Shown: in pieces, positions 5,995 through 6,464 of the stretch | Numbering within the stretch: the stretch's first letter is position 1 | Layout: every line of letters starts with the position of its first letter | Assembly: GCA_003661905.1 (NCBI GenBank) | Contig: QMXA01000061.1 | Coordinates: 1 to 6,464, forward strand | Source of the DNA: Thermoprotei archaeon | GTDB taxonomy: Archaea > Thermoproteota > Thermoprotei_A > Sulfolobales > Ignisphaeraceae | Direction: 5' to 3' | DNA length: 6,464 nucleotides | Made by a program: the position numbers and the translations under genes | Notes under the pieces: generated by a model | Seen by the model: only the letters and a program-made list of their open reading frames with translations | Told to the model about the DNA's origin: nothing | Database searches by the model: none

Positions 5995-6019
5995 ATCTCT
6001 AGGAGTATTTATTAGAGAT
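5995..6019. repeat. Inverted repeat in the treT/membrane-protein spacer
   Basis: ATCTCTA (5995-6001) and TAGAGAT (6013-6019) are perfect 7-base arms around an 11-base spacer, about 80 bases before the downstream gene and upstream of its TATA-like box. It could be a regulator site or a 3' hairpin. The rest of the 208-base spacer (5890-6097) holds no gene I can recognise. Confidence 0.3.
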
Positions 6020-6054
6020 CTACATTGTTATTCATAATTCATTGTTTGGGCTAA

Positions 6055-6063
6055 ACTTATATT
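6055..6063 (+). promoter_or_regulatory. Probable TATA box for the downstream membrane protein
   Basis: CTTATATTA, preceded by AAA as a possible TFB-recognition element. It lies about 37 bases before ATG 6098. A start site near 6084 would give a short leader of roughly 14 bases, with GAGGT (6087-6091) close to its 5' end. Confidence 0.45.
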
Positions 6064-6097
6064 AGGGTATGGGTTCTGTGAAGTTTGAGGTATTGAA

Positions 6098-6464
6098 ATG
6101 GTCAGCACTCAATCTTCCGCTCCTAGTGATAAGCTTGTTGATGCTCTAACTTTGTTAAGAGATTCTGCTTTACTTATGATCATTGCTGAGCTCCTTGTAA
6201 GTATTGGCCTTATGGCTATGTTCTTAATGATTTTTGGAGTAGCTATTACCACACCTATACATCCTAGACCCCCACCACATCCTATGGCACTGGGATTATT
6301 GGCTATTGTACTTATCATAGCTATATCCATTGCTGGAGCTGTATTGACACTCTATGCATTGTTTGGCAAATTAATACCTTCATCCACAAAATTTACAGAG
6401 TATGATCCAGATTTCTCAACAAGTGCAACACTGATTAAGATCGGGCTTATGATAGGTACAATAC
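6098..6464 (+). CDS. Uncharacterised multi-spanning membrane protein (5' part only)
   Basis: The frame stays open from ATG 6098 to the window edge, giving 122 codons. GAGGT at 6087-6091 is 6 bases upstream, and an in-frame TGA at 6086-6088 fixes the start. After a Ser-rich, non-hydrophobic head (residues 1-12) come a first helix at about 24-50, a loop with HPRPPPHP (55-62), a second helix at 63-90, a soluble loop with TEYDPDFST (100-108), and the beginning of a third hydrophobic segment (LIKIGLMIG, 112-120). There is no signal peptide cleavage site or recognisable enzyme motif. The layout (short soluble head, paired helices, a Tyr/Asp/Pro loop before a KIGL helix) recalls the crenarchaeal DUF973-like membrane families, but I cannot assign it. 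It has its own promoter signals, so a functional link to trehalose metabolism is not implied by position alone. Confidence 0.8.
   Translation, partial: MVSTQSSAPSDKLVDALTLLRDSALLMIIAELLVSIGLMAMFLMIFGVAITTPIHPRPPPHPMALGLLAIVLIIAISIAGAVLTLYALFGKLIPSSTKFTEYDPDFSTSATLIKIGLMIGTI

Noticed and set aside
6069..6149. Short overlapping frame ATG 6069 (26 codons, hydrophobic end) ahead of the membrane protein
   Set aside because: It overlaps the well-supported gene in another frame, has no proper ribosome site, and stops after 26 codons.
6109..6330. 73-codon open frame on the minus strand
   Set aside because: Antisense to the hydrophobic coding region of the membrane protein, which has much better start signals.

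Overview
The window reads as chromosomal DNA of a thermophilic archaeon, most likely a crenarchaeon (Thermoprotei). The evidence is AT-rich DNA, arginine encoded almost only by AGA/AGG, frequent ATA isoleucine codons, GGTGG/GAGGTG-type ribosome binding sites, TATA-like promoter elements and archaeal gene families: a TrmB-type regulator, a TreT-type trehalose synthase, and a sugar-binding protein with an uncleaved-looking N-terminal helix and a Thr-rich stalk. The genus cannot be named from this sequence alone.

Layout. Minus strand, in order of transcription: a TrmB-family sugar-sensing regulator (4522-3482); a 167-base spacer with three inverted repeats; an extracellular sugar-binding protein starting at TTG (3314-1974); two MalF/MalG-type permeases separated by 4 and 2 bases (1969-1055 and 1052-174); then, after a 50-base gap with a possible internal promoter, the first 41 codons of a MalK-type ATPase (123 to the window edge). 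Plus strand: treT (4651-5889), divergent from the regulator across 128 bases; a 208-base spacer with no recognisable gene; and the first 122 codons of an unrecognised membrane protein (6098 to the edge). No stretch over 300 bases lacks a gene. I saw no tRNA, rRNA, CRISPR, IS element or pseudogene.

How the genes fit together. The binding protein captures a sugar outside the cell, the permease pair and ATPase import it, and TreT interconverts trehalose with a nucleotide-glucose and glucose. The regulator probably ties expression to intracellular sugar. The same parts list (binding protein, two permeases, TreT, TrmB, MalK) forms the trehalose/maltose cluster of Thermococcales, but here treT is split off divergently and the regulator leads the transporter genes. 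Trehalose is the best-supported substrate because of treT; the transporter sequences alone would also allow maltose or other oligosaccharides.

The most notable non-coding signal is a perfect 18-bp palindrome (4643-4660) centred on the treT start codon. Its CTATCA/TGATAG half-site recurs in an inverted repeat just upstream of the binding-protein start (3334-3352). Both resemble the TATCAC/GTGATA half-sites of the Thermococcales sugar-regulon motif. This is a candidate operator pair for the local TrmB-type regulator. I found no convincing wholly new system; the novelty lies in the locus arrangement and its possible operator code.
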